Source: Choristoneura fumiferana (taxonomy: Eukaryota > Arthropoda > Insecta > Lepidoptera > Tortricidae). From it: a stretch of DNA of 64,000 nucleotides. Position numbers and translations under genes: made by a program. Shown here piece after piece: positions 46,010-56,606 of this stretch. The stretch is from positions 1,748,521-1,812,520 of the forward strand of contig NC_133478.1 in assembly GCF_025370935.1 (NCBI RefSeq), in the 5' to 3' direction. How positions within the stretch are numbered: the first letter of the stretch is position 1; the number at the start of each line of letters is the position of its first letter. The notes beneath the pieces are model-generated. The model was not told the origin of the DNA. It saw only the letters and a program-made list of their open reading frames with translations, and did not search any database.

Positions 46010-46120
46010 CAAAGTCGAAGTTCGTGTCGTTCGGTCCCTTTGACACTTATACTACTAATACGAGAGTGAAAGGGATGATACGATACGAATTTCGATTTTC
46101 AAATTTCGGAGTAGGCCCTG
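46010..46120. mobile_element. FB1 foldback MITE, diverged
   Basis: 'gtcgaagttcgtgtcgttcg' and 'ttcgattttcaaatttcgga', ending 'gtaggccctgc'. Confidence 0.62.
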
Positions 46121-46486
46121 CATGCATTCTGTAGGGAGCGCTAGTGCTGCTGGCGTACTGCCGCGGCGCAAACTGCCAACTGCCTACCCTGGAATCAACC
46201 TAGCACACCAAGAGGTCGTATACTAACGTGTGGGCGCTCACTATCACACTCACCATCTCTTCCTACCCTCATCATATACTGTGAGACGGAAAGAAAAGGT
46301 GATAACGTTTTTTTCGAATGCGTTACACAATATCGCGCCTCAGGATCAAACTAATCAATTTAGATAATTATAGGATAACGATTCGTAACAGTGATCACTA
46401 ATAAAAAAACAGTGAAATTTATTTTTTATTTCTTTAAAGTTTTTTCGTAGTATGAGATGTGTTCGTAACACTACAGTAATATTATT

Positions 46487-46716
46487 ATTAATAGCTATTT
46501 CCCGCGCGCGACTCCGTGTCCGCGTAGAATTAGTTCATCGCTATTTCGTTGAAAATATGTAATTTTTGGCATAAAAACTATTCTATGTCCTTCCCCAGGA
46601 CTCCAACTATCTATATACCGAATTTCATCTAAGTCGGTCCAGTGGTTTAGACGTGATGAGGTAACAAACAAACGAACATACTAACAAACTTTCGCATTTA
46701 TTATAATAGTGGGATT
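46487..46716 (+). mobile_element. Family G retroposon
   Basis: 'aatagctatttcccgcgcgc', 'tttcatctaagtcggtccag', end 'actttcgcatttattataat'. Confidence 0.6.
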
Positions 46717-47224
46717 CCAACTTTTGAAATAATCACCTTTTTCTATCTCACTCATGTATTCCCTGCAGCAAAAACAACGCACGTTCATTCTCCCCGCTTA
46801 TACTGGGACGCTTACTCCCGCGCAGTCTCCCCAAAGACATCAAGAACAGCTATCTCAAAACAGCCCACTGAAAGCGCATTCATTCCCAATGAGTTATTTC
46901 CGCAGTGGGGTCTCTGCACGGAGTTATGGCTACCGAATACTTCGATTGGATTGCTACCTTAGTTATGGCAGAGAAGGTACGAAACATAAATATCGATAGG
47001 GAAATGGAGTGTGATGGCGATATTAAAAGAAACGGCGGTGTTTGGATTTTTTGGGGCGGAAAATGCGATGTTTTGTCTTAGACTTGCACAAAGCGTTGGA
47101 ACAGGAGATTTTTAGGGTTCCGGAGCCAAAATGGCAAAACGGAACCCTTATTCGTCAAGTCTGTCTGTCTGTCTGTCTTTCCGTCCGTCCGTATGTCACA
47201 GGCATTTTACTCGAAAACTACAAG

Positions 47225-47440
47225 ATGTATATCAGTGTTATAAGTTTGACCGCTATGTGTATCTGTGTGTCAGTCTGTGGCACCGTCTTAAAGGGGTGAA
47301 CCGATTTGAATGCGTTTTCTTTATTTGAAAGCGGGTTTCTAGCGATGGTTCTTAGACATGTCTTAACAAAATCGGTTCAGCCGTTTTTGAGATATTGAAC
47401 TTTGAAGCGACAATGTCGGGGGTTTTCCAACTTTTTGTCG
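47225..47440. repeat. Dispersed repeat family C
   Basis: Nearly the same as 31945-32110, ending 'aagcgacaatgtcgggggtt'. A short family A-like end ('agggttccggagccaaaatg') precedes it at 47113. Confidence 0.62.
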
Positions 47441-47777
47441 GTTAGGTTATTTTAGTGTTAAAATGTACCTACCTAGACCTAGACAGTGCATAAATATGTA
47501 GCTACTTTCTTACTGCTTCCCGATTCAGTTCTTTACTATGGATATTGTAACTAAATTGTAACAAAATAGCTTTTTGGTACTAAACTTGGAAATCCTATGC
47601 TAATAAACCAAAGACTTTGCGAAAGCCCCAAATCTTTTACGACCCCTTCAGTATACGGAAAAGTTCAAAAGGTACTAGGTACACGTACCTGATGAACATT
47701 TTCAAATTTTATTGTATTGTAGAGCGTTCTAGATTTAGATTCGTCTTTGTTTTATGGTTTTGGTGCCCCGCAGAAAA

Positions 47778-47893
47778 TGATGATGATGGTGGTGATGATG
47801 ATGATAACGTGGTGCTGGTGCTAATAATGATGGTGATGATGTTGATTATGATAATGATGATGACGGTGATGATGGTGATGATGAAGATGATGG
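47778..47893 (+). repeat. GAT-type imperfect microsatellite before exon 2
   Basis: About 115 bp of GATGATGGT-like triplets ending 40 bp before the exon 2 acceptor. Confidence 0.8.
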
Positions 47894-47932
47894 TCCAGCA
47901 AGCGGGGGACTAATGGCTTGTGTCTCTTCCAG

Positions 47933-48042
47933 TTCAACGGAGCTTGGGGCTTGCCGGCGCTGGTCTGCGACTGCTACATCGCCATGGACGTCACCTGCTC
48001 CACCTCTAGCATATTCAATCTAGTCGCCATATCTGTTGACAG
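47933..48042 (+). CDS. Dop2R: D2-like dopamine receptor, exon with ECL1 and TM3
   Basis: A 110-nt exon flanked by acceptor tgtctcttccag and donor GTGAGG. It enters in phase 0 from the exon ending at 25224 and leaves two bases (AG) to complete Arg168 with the next exon. It encodes residues 132-167: the NGAW motif of ECL1, C143 (C3.25, disulfide partner of ECL2), the amine-binding aspartate D150 (D3.32), and the run CSTSSIFNLVAIS of TM3, ending at D167 of DRY. The spacing C143-D150-D167 fits 3.25-3.32-3.49 exactly. Residues 148-167 differ only slightly from Drosophila Dop2R as I recall it (T for I, V for I). A GAT-type microsatellite ends about 40 bp before the exon and overlaps the expected branch-point zone. 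Confidence 0.93.
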
Positions 48043-48099
48043 GTGAGGCTGTTTCCATAATTCATAGAAAAACACGAGGATATGCCATAAGTCCTCTCC

Positions 48100-48240
48100 T
48101 CTCATCCACTCAAAGGTTGACTGGTAGAGATCCCTTAAAGGGATAAGTCCGCCTTTGTACAAGTATCTTAAAGTTTGTCAGTAATGTTTTGTTAATTTTC
48201 TTTTGTACAATAAAGAGTTTACATACATACATACATATAA
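48100..48240 (+). mobile_element. Family U retroposon 3' end, 58 bp after exon 2
   Basis: 'aaaggttgactggtagagat', 'cctttgtacaagtatcttaa', end 'aaagagtttacatacatac'. Copies at 17050-17185 (+) and 31495-31612 (-); a relative at 33005-33125. Confidence 0.62.
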
Positions 48241-48460
48241 GTAAGCCCCTTTGTGCCGAAAGCAGTGTCGAACCACTTCATTTCCCATAATCTCCATTTG
48301 TCATAATTTTACTTGCCATACCAACGATTACCATAAAATATATAGAGGCGTGCTGTATTCAGGATTTTTTTAATGACATCCTAAAGAATGCAGTAGGTTA
48401 GGTTAGTTTAGTATCACTTCGAAAGGAAATGCTTTTTCAGAAATACATTACATTATTACA

Positions 48461-48838
48461 TAATTTATTGAATCAGGCGTTACTTTGCGGAGGTCCATAT
48501 CAATGAACTAAAATAATTTCCTTGCTCACCCGCGACCTTATGATAGCTAAGCTTATGCAAAATATGCGTGTTCATGCAGTTCCTCCACCTCCACACTGTA
48601 AGAACACACACAAATCACACAAACCCATCTATCACCACCACCACACTACACTGACGCGTTTCGAAACGCGTTTGAGTTCGAAACGCGTCAGTGTAGTGTG
48701 GTGGTGGTGATAGATGGGTTTGTGTGATTTGTGTGTGTTCTTACAGTGTGGAGGTGGAGGAACTGCATGAACACGCATATTTTGCATAAGCTTAGCTATC
48801 ATAAGGTCGCGGGTGAGCAAAGAAAAAATATTTTAGTT
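48461..48838 (+). mobile_element. Family F retroposon with an inverted tail: about 164-bp near-perfect palindrome
   Basis: CATTACATTATTACA is present at 48446-48460 and 48839-48853. After the 5' end (48470-48500) the 3' part appears first in antisense (48502-48665) and, after a 12-nt spacer, in sense (48678-48842). Arms match almost perfectly, differing mainly near the outer ends. The sense arm keeps GAGTTC, GAAAC and GTC but has lost the CTGAAGA strand. The matching histidine/proline-rich ORFs on the two strands (48522-48710, 48632-48820) are by-products of the palindrome. Confidence 0.75.
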
Positions 48839-48958
48839 CATTACATTATTACAAATTAAAATTGTGGAAAACGAATTAAGTCGTATAAAATTTGGCCAAA
48901 CGATAGAGAAACATCACAAAATGCTAACGCATTTCAAACTTTAAGCCAGTTTAATCTA

Positions 48959-49109
48959 CCGTGAGACTCACTCATATTAAATATATTGACCCGGATAACT
49001 CACGTCTTAAATCGAGTTTAGGCTAATCCGTGGCTACGGATTAGCCCGAAACATGTCGAGCTAAACTAGATTTAAGACGTGAGTTATCCTGGCCAACATA
49101 TTTAATATC
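48959..49109 (+). mobile_element. Family P retroposon, 11-bp target duplication, snap-back form
   Basis: AGTTTAATCTA at 48948-48958 and 49110-49120, perfect. It begins 'ccgtgagactcactcatatt', contains the antisense tail, then a hairpin 'ggctaatccgt...acggattagcc', GAAACATGTC, and the sense tail ending 'caacatatttaatatc'. Confidence 0.78.
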
Positions 49110-49266
49110 AGTTTAATCTAAATACTAAAATGAGCGTTTACCTATGCCAAATTATAGCTTCCTAGCAAGGTTCGGAACCGGTTTTTTAAAATAGCGGTAA
49201 ATACCGGTTTATTTCGGTTTAACTCCGAACTTTCATAAGAACGCGAACGTTTTTAAGAACTTAACT

Positions 49267-49434
49267 GTATTAAATATAACAACCCGGATAACTCACGTCT
49301 TAGATCGAGTTTAGCTCGACATGTTTCGGGCTAATCCGTAGCCCTTCGTCTTCGGAGCAACGCGACTCAGCGGCTGCTGCAACACGGGTCATTATATTTA
49401 ATATGAGTGAGTCTCACGGTAGTTTCATGTTCAA
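49267..49434 (-). mobile_element. Family P retroposon, most complete copy, 9-bp target duplication
   Basis: AACTTAACT at 49258-49266 and 49435-49443. It sits in the left unit of a tandem duplication whose right unit (49494-49650) keeps the empty target site, so the insertion boundaries are certain. On the minus strand it has an inverted tail (CATATTAAATATAATGACCC near the start, complement at the end) around the structured core. Confidence 0.82.
49316..49365 (-). ncRNA. Hammerhead-like RNA motif in family P
   Basis: On the minus strand: helix I GCTC with GAGC; helix II GGGCTA with TAGCCC (6 pairs, loop CGGAT); core strands with CGAAGACGAA, GAAAC and GTC. Same layout as the family F motif at 4111-4153 but with different, still pairing, helix sequences. 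The canonical U4 of the hammerhead core is replaced (CCGA), so this may be a decayed or structural-only version. Confidence 0.42.
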
Positions 49435-50238
49435 AACTTAACTATAACCTAAATAAACCGGTTTCTTCGACGAGTGAAAGCTGGCCGGCCGCAAGGCTCG
49501 GAACCGGTTTATAAAATAGCGGTAAATACCGGTTTATTTCGGTTTAACTCCGAACTTTCATAAGAACGCGAACGTTTTTAAGAACTTAACTATAATCTAA
49601 ATAAACCGGTTTATTCGACGAGTGAAAGCTGGCCGGCCGGCGGCGGGCGGCGACGTTTATCCGGTAAATAAACCGGTTAATCTGACAAGAACTTTATGGA
49701 AATGCTCCTTTAAAAACCGGTTTAAAAATAACGGTTTCGCGAACGAAACCAAAATGAAAAGGTTTTGCGCCAAGTACATAATAACGGTTTGAAAATTTAA
49801 CCGGTATCCGAGCCCTGCTTCCTAGTACTAAAAGTATCTGGGCTAAACCGACAGGCAGGTAGACAGAAGGACATGGTGTATGTAAAGGGTTTAATTTTTT
49901 CCATTTCAACTACGGCACCATAAAAAGTAATCCGCTAATACTGTTAAATCTACTTAGGTACACTGAAGTTAGAATCCACATGCATTATTTATTTTGATAG
50001 CCGCAAACAGCGAAAGAGAACAAATTGAAACAGTCTTCAGGAGCCATAACAGACACAGCAAGCGTAATAATAACCAGTGAGGAAACTCCGCCGTCTAAGG
50101 GACACTACCCAGTGTAGGGCAGGACTGTGTACCACAACGTTAATTTCCCAAACAGTCCAACCTTTGGGATTTTTTAGAGTAACTCTGACGTACTATACGT
50201 ATGATTGCCCTACAAGCATTTTAGAATAACACGTAGCT

Positions 50239-50350
50239 AGGGGGCTACTTCGTATCGTACCGTCCCTCTCCCTCTCGCATTAAATAATATTAGCGTCAGC
50301 GGGACAGCAAGATACGTAGTTCTAATTTTGCACTTCGTAGCATAGGGGCT
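50239..50350. mobile_element. FB1 foldback MITE
   Basis: 'gggggctacttcgtatcgta' to 'gcacttcgtagcataggggc', centre 'cattaaataatattagcgtc'. Confidence 0.68.
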
Positions 50351-50384
50351 GATGCTCACCAGCATGACTCTAAGCACAGCCCAA

Positions 50385-50530
50385 GAGCCTCTTTCATCAC
50401 TCACTGATACATTTTATGCAACAGGTAAATGTGATGCCGTCTCTATTTTTTTGGACGCGGCAAACAGAGATGGCATTATAGTTAACTTTCACATAATATA
50501 ATTTATCAATCTGTGGTTAAACAGGAGCTT
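50385..50530. mobile_element. MITE family H, diverged
   Basis: Centre 'aaatgtgatgccgtctctat' and 'ggcattatagttaac' are kept; arms decayed. Confidence 0.5.
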
Positions 50531-51440
50531 AGTGCTCGCTGGGTTACCTGTTAAATTGCATAGAGTTTAAAAAAATAATAGACAAAATGTAGTCATTCGA
50601 TTTAATATTTTTTTCTCAGAAATTGATAACTTTACAGGACTGTCTAAAAATAAACCTAACCTAAATCAATCTGTACATTACAGGATCGTAAAATTTCGTC
50701 GCGACAATGGTTTCACCGAAAAATATGTTATGACTTATAATATCATATGGCGATTTTGTGTTTCGTCCTTTATTCTTTTCAAGCTTTATTAGGTTTGCAC
50801 AATCTAACGTTAGGACCGATACAAAAGAGTACGCTAACTATATTATTATTACGCTATGGAACAGGTGAAATCCTATTATTAAAAGTAAATGTACTCTGGA
50901 ACGCTAATTTACTTCAAGACATTGCGTAGAATATTAACTATATGAGGTTAGGTTAGGTTAGTTTTATAAAAATCCTGAGAAATTTACTGTTTCAGAGTAA
51001 AAAGCATTTGGCCAAATGAAACATTTGCGAAACGAACCATTTGTAAAAAGAAAAATGGCGAAATGAAAGGATTCCAAACGTTCGTCACGAGTGTTCGTCA
51101 CTGTATTTAACTCTATGTCATTAGCAATAGAAGTGACAGCAGGGTGCCATCTATTGGGCCATAGTGTCAAGCACTTGGACGTTGACCTCGCGTATTGATT
51201 CGATAAGGGTGCTTCAGACGATACACATTTGTATGCAAAAGGTGATTAGTATCGTCTGGGAGGCACTTTATATAAAGTTCAATTGTTTTGAATGTTAAAC
51301 AAAATAATGTTTAAACTATTGATGAGTATTATTTTCTGCAAACATTTGACTTTGCTTATGATTTTCTTTTATACAATAGACTGACATAGTTGCCTGTTAA
51401 GAGAAGTGGGGAGGGGGGGGACACAGTCAAGTCCCATTTT
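50530..51440. other. No gene seen
   Basis: 50940-51070 has the short-word texture (gcatttggccaaatgaaa). 51175-51270 holds a small inverted pair around 'cagacgatacacattt' and 'atcgtctgggaggcac'. Confidence 0.4.
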
Positions 51441-51645
51441 CTTAGGAACGAATCATCATCATCATTATTATTTCGGCCTATATACGTCCCACTGCTGGGG
51501 AGAGAGTGAGTGAATGAGAGAGCTTGAGCGGTACCTCGCATATGCGTGCAGGTTTCTTCACAATGTTTTCCCTCGCCGTAAAGCTCATGGTTAGTTTCAA
51601 ATGTAATCGAATGCACGACACTGCTTGAGAAGCCATATGTTTAAC
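51440..51645 (-). mobile_element. SINE S1, diverged minus-strand copy
   Basis: Shows the tail 'atcatcatcatcattatt', 'atacgtcccactgctgggga', 'caggtttcttcacaatgttt' and a decayed head near 51630. The conserved central block around the paired 'gttcccaatccgcactgggc' motif is missing. Confidence 0.65.
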
Positions 51646-51999
51646 CACTAGTAACAAGTCGAAGTTAATAAAGTCTGTAAATTATTGGATCTGCGTAAAA
51701 ATTGAGCCTTAAATTCAAGCTGTCGGAACAGTCTCCCCGCTTAGTTATGGGGGCACATCGGCCACTGCATTGGAGGTATATTATTGTAAAATCTGACCAA
51801 CTTAGAAAAGTTCAATCCCCCCCCCCACGACAATCATTACAAAATTCAGTAGGTAGCTATCTCAAAAATGGCCTGCCTGGAAGAGATCGTTCTAAGCCGC
51901 TAAGCCGCCTATTGCTTACCTTGTATTTTTCTCTATATGTACCTGTTTTCTGTATTGCTTACTATTTGTATTGTACAATTAAGAGTCATTGTTTTGTAT

Positions 52000-52205
52000 T
52001 GAAATGGCTAAACCGATTTTAATGCGGTAATTATGTAATACATAGCTAAGCAACACTGCAAAGAAACTCGCTTTCACTCTAAAAAATTAATCGAAATCGG
52101 TCCATCCGTTTGAGAGCTACGTTGCCATACACAGACGGATAGGCAGACAAATATTAGCATCAAACTTATGAAACCCCTCTTTTAGCGTCGGGGGGTTGGA
52201 AAATC
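52000..52205. repeat. Family C, reverse orientation
   Basis: 'atcggtccatccgtttgaga', 'cacagacggataggcagaca', 'atgaaacccctcttttagcg'. Confidence 0.52.
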
Positions 52206-52705
52206 AATATATTTTTAGGGAAAAAAATTCAACACTGCTCTTTGGCTCCACTGATTCTCATTCTCATGCATATGCAAAGTACTTACCTAATAGAAAATAT
52301 TACTAGACTCTAAAATGCTGAAATGCATAGCACTAGCGATAAACATTCACTTGGAAAACGGACCATTTCCGAAGGATTTTTATTTTCTTGCTGACCCGAG
52401 ATTTCTACGCTCGGAATGTTTATATGGTTTTTATTGAGCAATTTTTACCGTGGCAGGGTATTTTCCAGGAAGAGTCGCTATTTTTAAGCGGCATTGAAAA
52501 TACTTTCATTATTTTATTTATTTTCCTAATACCTACATGTATTACTTATTAAAGATACGAATTTTTACTGAACAAAATTTTTCGATTTTGTAAGAGACTT
52601 TATCAATCTGTGCGCGAATTGGCGGAACACCGCTCGGCGGAGCTCCTATTTCAGCGTAGTCTTATTCTTCCTCAAACGATTAATCTTTTCGGATGGGTTA
52701 GGTTA

Positions 52706-52790
52706 GGGGCGTAGTGTAATTGGTAGCATACTCGGCGCGTATAGCCAAGACACGCGGGTTTAAATCTTGGGCGGGGTCACCCGAAAACTG
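52706..52790 (+). mobile_element. tRNA-like SINE head, third type
   Basis: 'gcgtagtgtaattggtagca' and 'cgcgggtttaaatcttgggc' resemble a Pol III A box and a damaged B box. The sequence after it is unlike a SINE body I know. Confidence 0.45.
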
Positions 52791-52896
52791 TTTCATTTAA
52801 AAAGCTTATATTTCGTTGAGCAAACATTCTACTATAATAAATAAGTTTTTATTAAAAGCTTAACTTTTAGCACGAGTTTTTTGCTGGCTGTACATT

Positions 52897-53290
52897 TTAG
52901 GGTTCCGTAGTCAACTAGGAATACTTACAGTTTCGCCATGTCTGTCTGTCTGTCTGTCTCTGTCTGTCCGCGCCGCAGCTCAGAGACCGTTAGTATTAGA
53001 AAGCTGTAATTTGGCATGAATAGACATATCAGTCACGCCGACAGTGGTAAATAAAATAAAAAATTTGGTTACCTCCCATACTCGTAAACTGGGGATGATT
53101 TTTTTTTCACTTCCACCCTTTATTGTGGGGTATCGTTGGATAAGCATTCGAAAATGAATAAGGGTTTACCGCAAAATATGAAAAAACTCACGGAAGTTAA
53201 GCTTAATAAACACTTTCTAGGAAAAATATTATCAATTTAATCAGTCGAGCCGTTTTTAAGTTTTTGTAAAAAAAATATTTCTAAAGTTAA
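52897..53290. repeat. Family A-like, diverged
   Basis: 'tagggttccgtagtcaacta', 'tctgtctgtctgtctgtctc', 'gtggggtatcgttggataag'. Strongly diverged after 53160. Confidence 0.5.
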
Positions 53291-53611
53291 GTTAAGGCAA
53301 GGTCGGAGCCCTACACTGAGCATGACCCAACATGCTCACCGGTTTTGTTGACTGCAGTTGCCATGTGTTCCATATGAATACCAAATTTCAACTCAATCCG
53401 ACCACTGGAAGTGGATTAAAATTGCTAGATTTGAAGCAAGCAAACAAACTACGAGAACTACTTACGAGGTTAAATAAACGTTTGTAAAATGATAAAGAAA
53501 ATGTGTAAATGCACCATCGATTTAAAGGAAGTGAAGTTTAGGCTCGAAATAAAAAAAAATGACGAAGAGTACCATCGATATGAAGAGAAGCTTCAATTTC
53601 TTTTTCCGCAG

Positions 53612-53864
53612 ATACATAGCAGTTACACAGCCAATCAAGTACGCGAAGCACAAAAGCAATGCCCGCGTGTGGAGCATGATCTGCCTGGCCTGGCTCGTCT
53701 CTAGCGGCATCGGCTGCCCCGTAGTCCTGGGCCTCAACTACTCCCCCGACCGCCGCCCCGACCAGTGTCTCTTCAACAACACTGACTACGTCATCTACTC
53801 GTCATTGGGTTCTTTCTACCTGCCCTGTGTCATCATGATGTTCCTGTATTACAACATATTCAAA
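53612..53864 (+). CDS. Dop2R: D2-like dopamine receptor, exon with DRY, TM4, ECL2 and TM5
   Basis: A 253-nt exon with acceptor tttctttttccgcag and donor GTAAGC. Its first base completes Arg168, restoring D167-R168-Y169. Then come ICL2 (YIAVTQPIKYAKHK, the hallmark run shared with insect D2-like receptors), TM4 about 187-209 with W195 (W4.50), ECL2 with a sequon at N210 and C220 (pairs with C143), and TM5 about 227-250 with serines S231, S232, S235 (5.42, 5.43, 5.46) and P239 (5.50). It ends phase 0 after Lys252, at the membrane edge of ICL3, where D2-like genes of other insects are alternatively spliced. About 70 bp past the donor a copy of dispersed family A begins. TM6, TM7 and the C-terminus are not found in the remaining 10 kb, so the gene runs off the window. 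Confidence 0.93.
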
Positions 53865-53935
53865 GTAAGCCTTCTTCTTAAGTTTCCTTCTTTATCCTTC
53901 GTGTTGTCTTGTTTAGGGCTCCGTAGCCAAAGGGT

Positions 53936-54624
53936 AAAAAACCGGCCAAGAGCGTGTCGGACACGCCCGAAATAGGGTTCCGTAGCCATTACGAAAAAAA
54001 TAAGTAATATTTTTCTAAGGATTTCGTATTTTGTACGGAATATTCCAAGTTTAGGTTATTATAGGTATATTTTATTAGGCGGCTATTTACCCTTAAACTA
54101 CTAATAATTCTCAAGAAAACTTAACCGTTATAGTTTTTCTTGTAAGTCTGATATACTTACTACCATCCTGAATTTTCAAATTTTTCCACCCACCGGTTTA
54201 GATTTTAGATGGGGGGGACGCTCGATTTTAATTAAAATTTGCACTTTAAAGTTGAATTATTTGCAAACTAATCACTGAATCGAAAAATCGTCTTTGCAAC
54301 TCCCTAATGGTTTTTAGAGACCTATCCAACGATACCCACACTACAGGATTGGATGAGAAAAAAAAATCACCCCCGCATTACGTCTATGGGAAGTATGCTA
54401 AAAAATTTTTTTTTACAATTTTGGAATGTACTATTTTGTCGGCGTAGTTGACATATTATATTCGTGCAAAATTACAGCTTTTTAGCACTGATAGTACCTG
54501 AGCAAAGCCGCGGACGGACAGACAGACAGACAGACAGCCAGACAGACAGACAGACAGACAGACAGACATGGCGAAACTATAAGGGTTCCGTTTTTGCCAT
54601 TTTGGCTACGGAACCCTAAAAACG
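53936..54624. repeat. Family A copy 70 bp after the exon 3 donor
   Basis: 'aaaaccggccaagagcgtgt' to 'ttggctacggaaccctaaaa', with an expanded (CAGA)n tract at 54515-54568. A family B fragment is joined directly at 54625. Confidence 0.7.
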
Positions 54625-54850
54625 GAAACCCTATTAGGTACTAAGACTTCGCTGTCCGTACGTCCCTCCGTCCGTCTGTTGCCAGGCTGTATCTTATGAA
54701 CCGTGATAGTTAGACAGTTGAAATTTTCATCGATTATGTATAACTGTGGCCGCTATGACAACAAATACTTACTAAAAACAGAATATAATAAATATTTAAG
54801 GGGACTCCCATACAACAAACGTGATTTTTTGCAGTTTTTTGCTAATGTCC
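54625..54850. repeat. Family B fragment
   Basis: 'ttgccaggctgtatcttatg', 'aaattttcatcgattatgta' and 'ctcccatacaacaaacgtga' follow the family B order. The ORF across it (54703-55083) has no recognisable product. Confidence 0.5.
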
Positions 54851-56600
54851 TTCGAGCGCGAGGACTTAATAATATTGTTGTTTCTTGTGTTGTAATGTAT
54901 TTTATTTCTTTTCTTATAGCTCACTATTATAGAACCTTGCGATATTTAAACGCGCCTAATCCACGCGTAAGTTCTTACATAATATTAATTACTATGTACC
55001 CGTGTATATTATTATGTAGCCGTGTTAGTATGGATCAAACCTTGGAAGTCAAAAACCCACCTCTAATTGCTGGATTGACTTGAAATACTAAATACATAAA
55101 TACGTAAGTATTACCTATTCAGTATAAAAAGTAACAATTTGAGATACAATTTACACCGCAGAATATTTTACTACACTCCAAATTATATGCTGTACAATCA
55201 GTTCCGGAAAAATGTTTCTGCTGTTTGATAAAGTGAAATTTCCTTCGATCGGGAAAAATATTTGCAACGAGTATTTGAAAACAGGGCAAGCTGTCACAAT
55301 ATTTTACACAGTCTGAAATGGGAGAAGCGAAACATTTTATCACGTACCTATTGTTATATAAGTTCAATTAAAATAAGTTTTTGTTAAAAATTTCATTTTT
55401 AGTACAAGGTTTTTTTTGCTGACTGTACTTTTTGTTAACTTTACTTGTATTGTCATCCGAACTATATTTGCAAACCAAATTTCAAGTCGATGCCATTAAC
55501 CGTTTAAGAGTTTAGTCCTGTGGAGACGATCCTGGCCGGACTACTAATTTACATAAGTATACCAAATTTAAAGTCAATCCATCCAACTACTGGAAGTTAG
55601 TCGAATTCAACTTGCAAGATTTGATTACAGACAGACAGACAACGGGACAGGGACAGGTGAAACTGAATAAAAGCTTGTAAAATAGAAAATATCTTCAAAA
55701 GTAATGCTTTTCCGATGCGGCGCTTGTTTTAGGAGGATCAAATCCAATTTTCGTATCGTGCCATACGCTCACGCAAATTTAATCCTGGTTAAGTTGTTTT
55801 AGCGAGAAAGAGAAACAAAACACCAACTGCCGCAGTTATAATAAAGTTAAATAAAGAGTAAGTATAGAACTCATTTGTTTCAGTTCCATGGAGAATGGAA
55901 ATTATTTACCGTCTGAAAGTCACCTTTATGTTAATCCTGAGAATGAACTATCTACGCACTAAATCTCACCTAAATTATAGCCCGGTTCAATAGGTTCGAG
56001 GTTGTATCCTATTTAAATAATGTTTACACAAAGAGCTTTATCGACTGAATATCTACTAAACATCTAGATTTTATAAGGTTGGGGTTGACATTTGGTGATG
56101 TTGATTATGCTTTAGCCCGAAGGGGTGGGGGGAGGGTGTTCCACGGGACTTTAAATTATGTTAAGCATAAGTTTACTTGTTGATCTGTCGTATAGGCCAG
56201 TACACTAGAAAATGCTTAAACCACAAACTACGAGTAACTACAGATTTTTTGCAATTGATGTTAGGACCACTCTTATTACTACCAGAACGAAGGTGGGTTG
56301 TGTTTTTCGAGCGCATGTATGAATATTTGTTAGTAGGTATGTAGGTATCTAACCTTCATACTTATGTATGTTTGTGTATTTCGTTGATCTTCTCGGTAGC
56401 CTAAGTGGCTGGACGGTTTTCAACAATATGAATCGTCCGAACTCTCGGGAGTGACAGGGTACATCTAGGGTACACTTTGGGTACTTCTAAATGGCGTCGA
56501 CACTAAAATTGGGGAAATACTAAAATTGGAAGTGTCTGATAATTAAAGTTACGGAGATAGAGTCGCTTATAAACGTGAAATAAATTCCTTTTACTCCGTA
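54850..56600. other. No gene seen after the family B fragment
   Basis: Probably intron 3. 55620-55680 has 'acagacagacagacaacggg' and 'ataaaagcttgtaaa', a retroposon-like end. No exon for Dop2R ICL3 or TM6 (no CWLPF-type motif) found. Confidence 0.45.
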
Positions 56601-56606
56601 TTTATA

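Larger units (their letters stand above)
25225..47932 (+). other. Dop2R: Dop2R intron 1 (about 22.7 kb)
   Basis: Bounded by GTGAGT at 25225 and a polypyrimidine tract plus CAG ending at 47932, phase 0. It contains no other host exon that I can recognise. It is filled with SINEs, RTE and Jockey-like relics, MITEs, a 59-bp minisatellite and simple repeats, listed separately. Confidence 0.88.
49164..49655 (+). repeat. Tandem duplication of an ACCGGTTT-rich repeat
   Basis: The left unit runs 49164-49490 including the inserted family P copy; the right unit runs 49494-49655. They share 'aatagcggtaaataccggtt', 'aactccgaactttcataaga' and 'gacgagtgaaagctggccgg'. Further ACCGGTTT motifs follow to about 49810. 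Confidence 0.75.
48043..53611 (+). other. Dop2R: Dop2R intron 2 (about 5.6 kb)
   Basis: Bounded by GTGAGG at 48043 and tttccgcag ending at 53611, phase 2. It holds the densest group of palindromic short retroposons in the window (48461-49434), a tandem duplication, a foldback MITE, and minus-strand SINE and family C fragments. Confidence 0.88.

Noticed and set aside
48522..48820. Nearly identical proline/histidine-rich ORFs on both strands
   Set aside because: They result from the 164-bp palindrome of a family F retroposon; no start context or independent support.
54703..55083. 126-codon ORF with membrane-like stretches
   Set aside because: Begins in a family B repeat, shows no D2-like motif of TM6/TM7, and AT-rich composition explains the hydrophobic residues.
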